NCBI GenBank assembly: GCA_002255925.1
Contig: NKIH01000003.1
Location: 486,277-550,276 of the forward strand
DNA: 64,000 bases
DNA from: Burkholderiales bacterium PBB6
GTDB taxonomy: Bacteria > Pseudomonadota > Gammaproteobacteria > Burkholderiales > Burkholderiaceae_C
Direction: 5' to 3'
Below, piece after piece: positions 63,886-64,000 of the stretch. The stretch's first letter is position 1; every line of letters starts with the position of its first letter. The position numbers and the translations under genes are program-made. The notes beneath the pieces were generated by a model. The model saw only the letters and a list, made by a program, of their open reading frames with translations, was not told the origin of the DNA and made no database searches.

Positions 63886-64000
63886 TCAAAAGTGGACACC
63901 CCTAACAGCGGCCTGCTGTCGCTCGAAGGTTGCCGGGGACCGGTAACCAATGGATGAATGCAGGCGCTGCTGGTTGTAGAACTGGATGTAACTCAGCAGC
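63886..64000 (-). mobile_element. IS3-family transposase, C-terminal end (truncated by window edge)
   Basis: The minus-strand frame entering from base 64000 reads SYIQFYNQQRLHSSIGYRSP and ATFERQQAAVRGVHF, then stops at 63888-63886. N-Q-x-R-x-H-x-x-x-G-Y-x-[ST]-P is the characteristic C-terminus of the IS3 OrfB/DDE integrase core. The element's end should be just left of the stop, in GAACTTGTTTCTCAAAAG, next to attC site D. The rest lies outside the window. Confidence 0.88.

Overview
The window is GC-rich, densely coded DNA from a Gram-negative betaproteobacterium, most likely of the order Burkholderiales (Rubrivivax/Leptothrix/Roseateles-like). The evidence is a Bug-family solute receptor, a Burkholderia-type trimeric porin, many LysR/AraC/TetR/MarR regulators, an anthraniloyl-CoA type catabolic operon and an integron cassette array at the right end. 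I see no rRNA, tRNA or CRISPR array.

Layout. 0-13.6 kb: small secreted or hypothetical proteins. A minus-strand catabolic gene set (TetR regulator, cyclase-family hydrolase, porin, FAA hydrolase, cupin) lies here. A Bug-type binding protein at 10.3-11.3 kb carries the same duplicated operator as the TetR gene. A TPP riboswitch precedes a secreted thiamine-binding protein. 13.6-16.6 kb: a LysR regulator divergent from an oxidoreductase/esterase/tautomerase operon. 16.9-20.2 kb: a PTS-EIIC-like/EAL fusion overlapping a GGDEF cyclase gene. 20.2-25.6 kb: ChrA, then a galactan pair (GH53 galactanase and TonB-dependent receptor).

25.9-39.1 kb: a thirteen-gene plus-strand operon that appears to encode uptake and aerobic CoA-dependent breakdown of 2-aminobenzoate (anthranilate) or a close relative. 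It holds a CoA ligase, a two-domain monooxygenase/reductase, SDR, enoyl-CoA hydratase, acyl-CoA dehydrogenase, thioesterase, RidA, a complete Liv-type ABC importer and a MarR regulator, with a perfect inverted repeat just before the first gene. 39.2-44.4 kb: an AT-richer membrane-anchored ASCH protein, then a five-gene stress/ion operon (HPF, Bax-inhibitor-1, TerB-like, TerC, SbtA) divergent from an NhaR-like regulator.

44.6-58.8 kb: PaiB-like protein, cysteine hydrolase with a GlxA-type regulator, two chemoreceptors, a PliI-like protein, and a three-hydrolase operon (esterase, SGNH hydrolase, OMPLA phospholipase) divergent from an AraC regulator. A LexA (SOS) box precedes a radical-SAM/DUF4130 DNA-repair pair, followed by convergent truD.

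58.8-64 kb: base composition drops and all genes are small, minus-strand and mostly unknown. From about 61.2 kb to the end they are separated by recognisable integron attC sites, so this is the distal part of a cassette array whose integrase should lie beyond the right edge. An IS3-family transposase end interrupts the last attC site at 63.9 kb.
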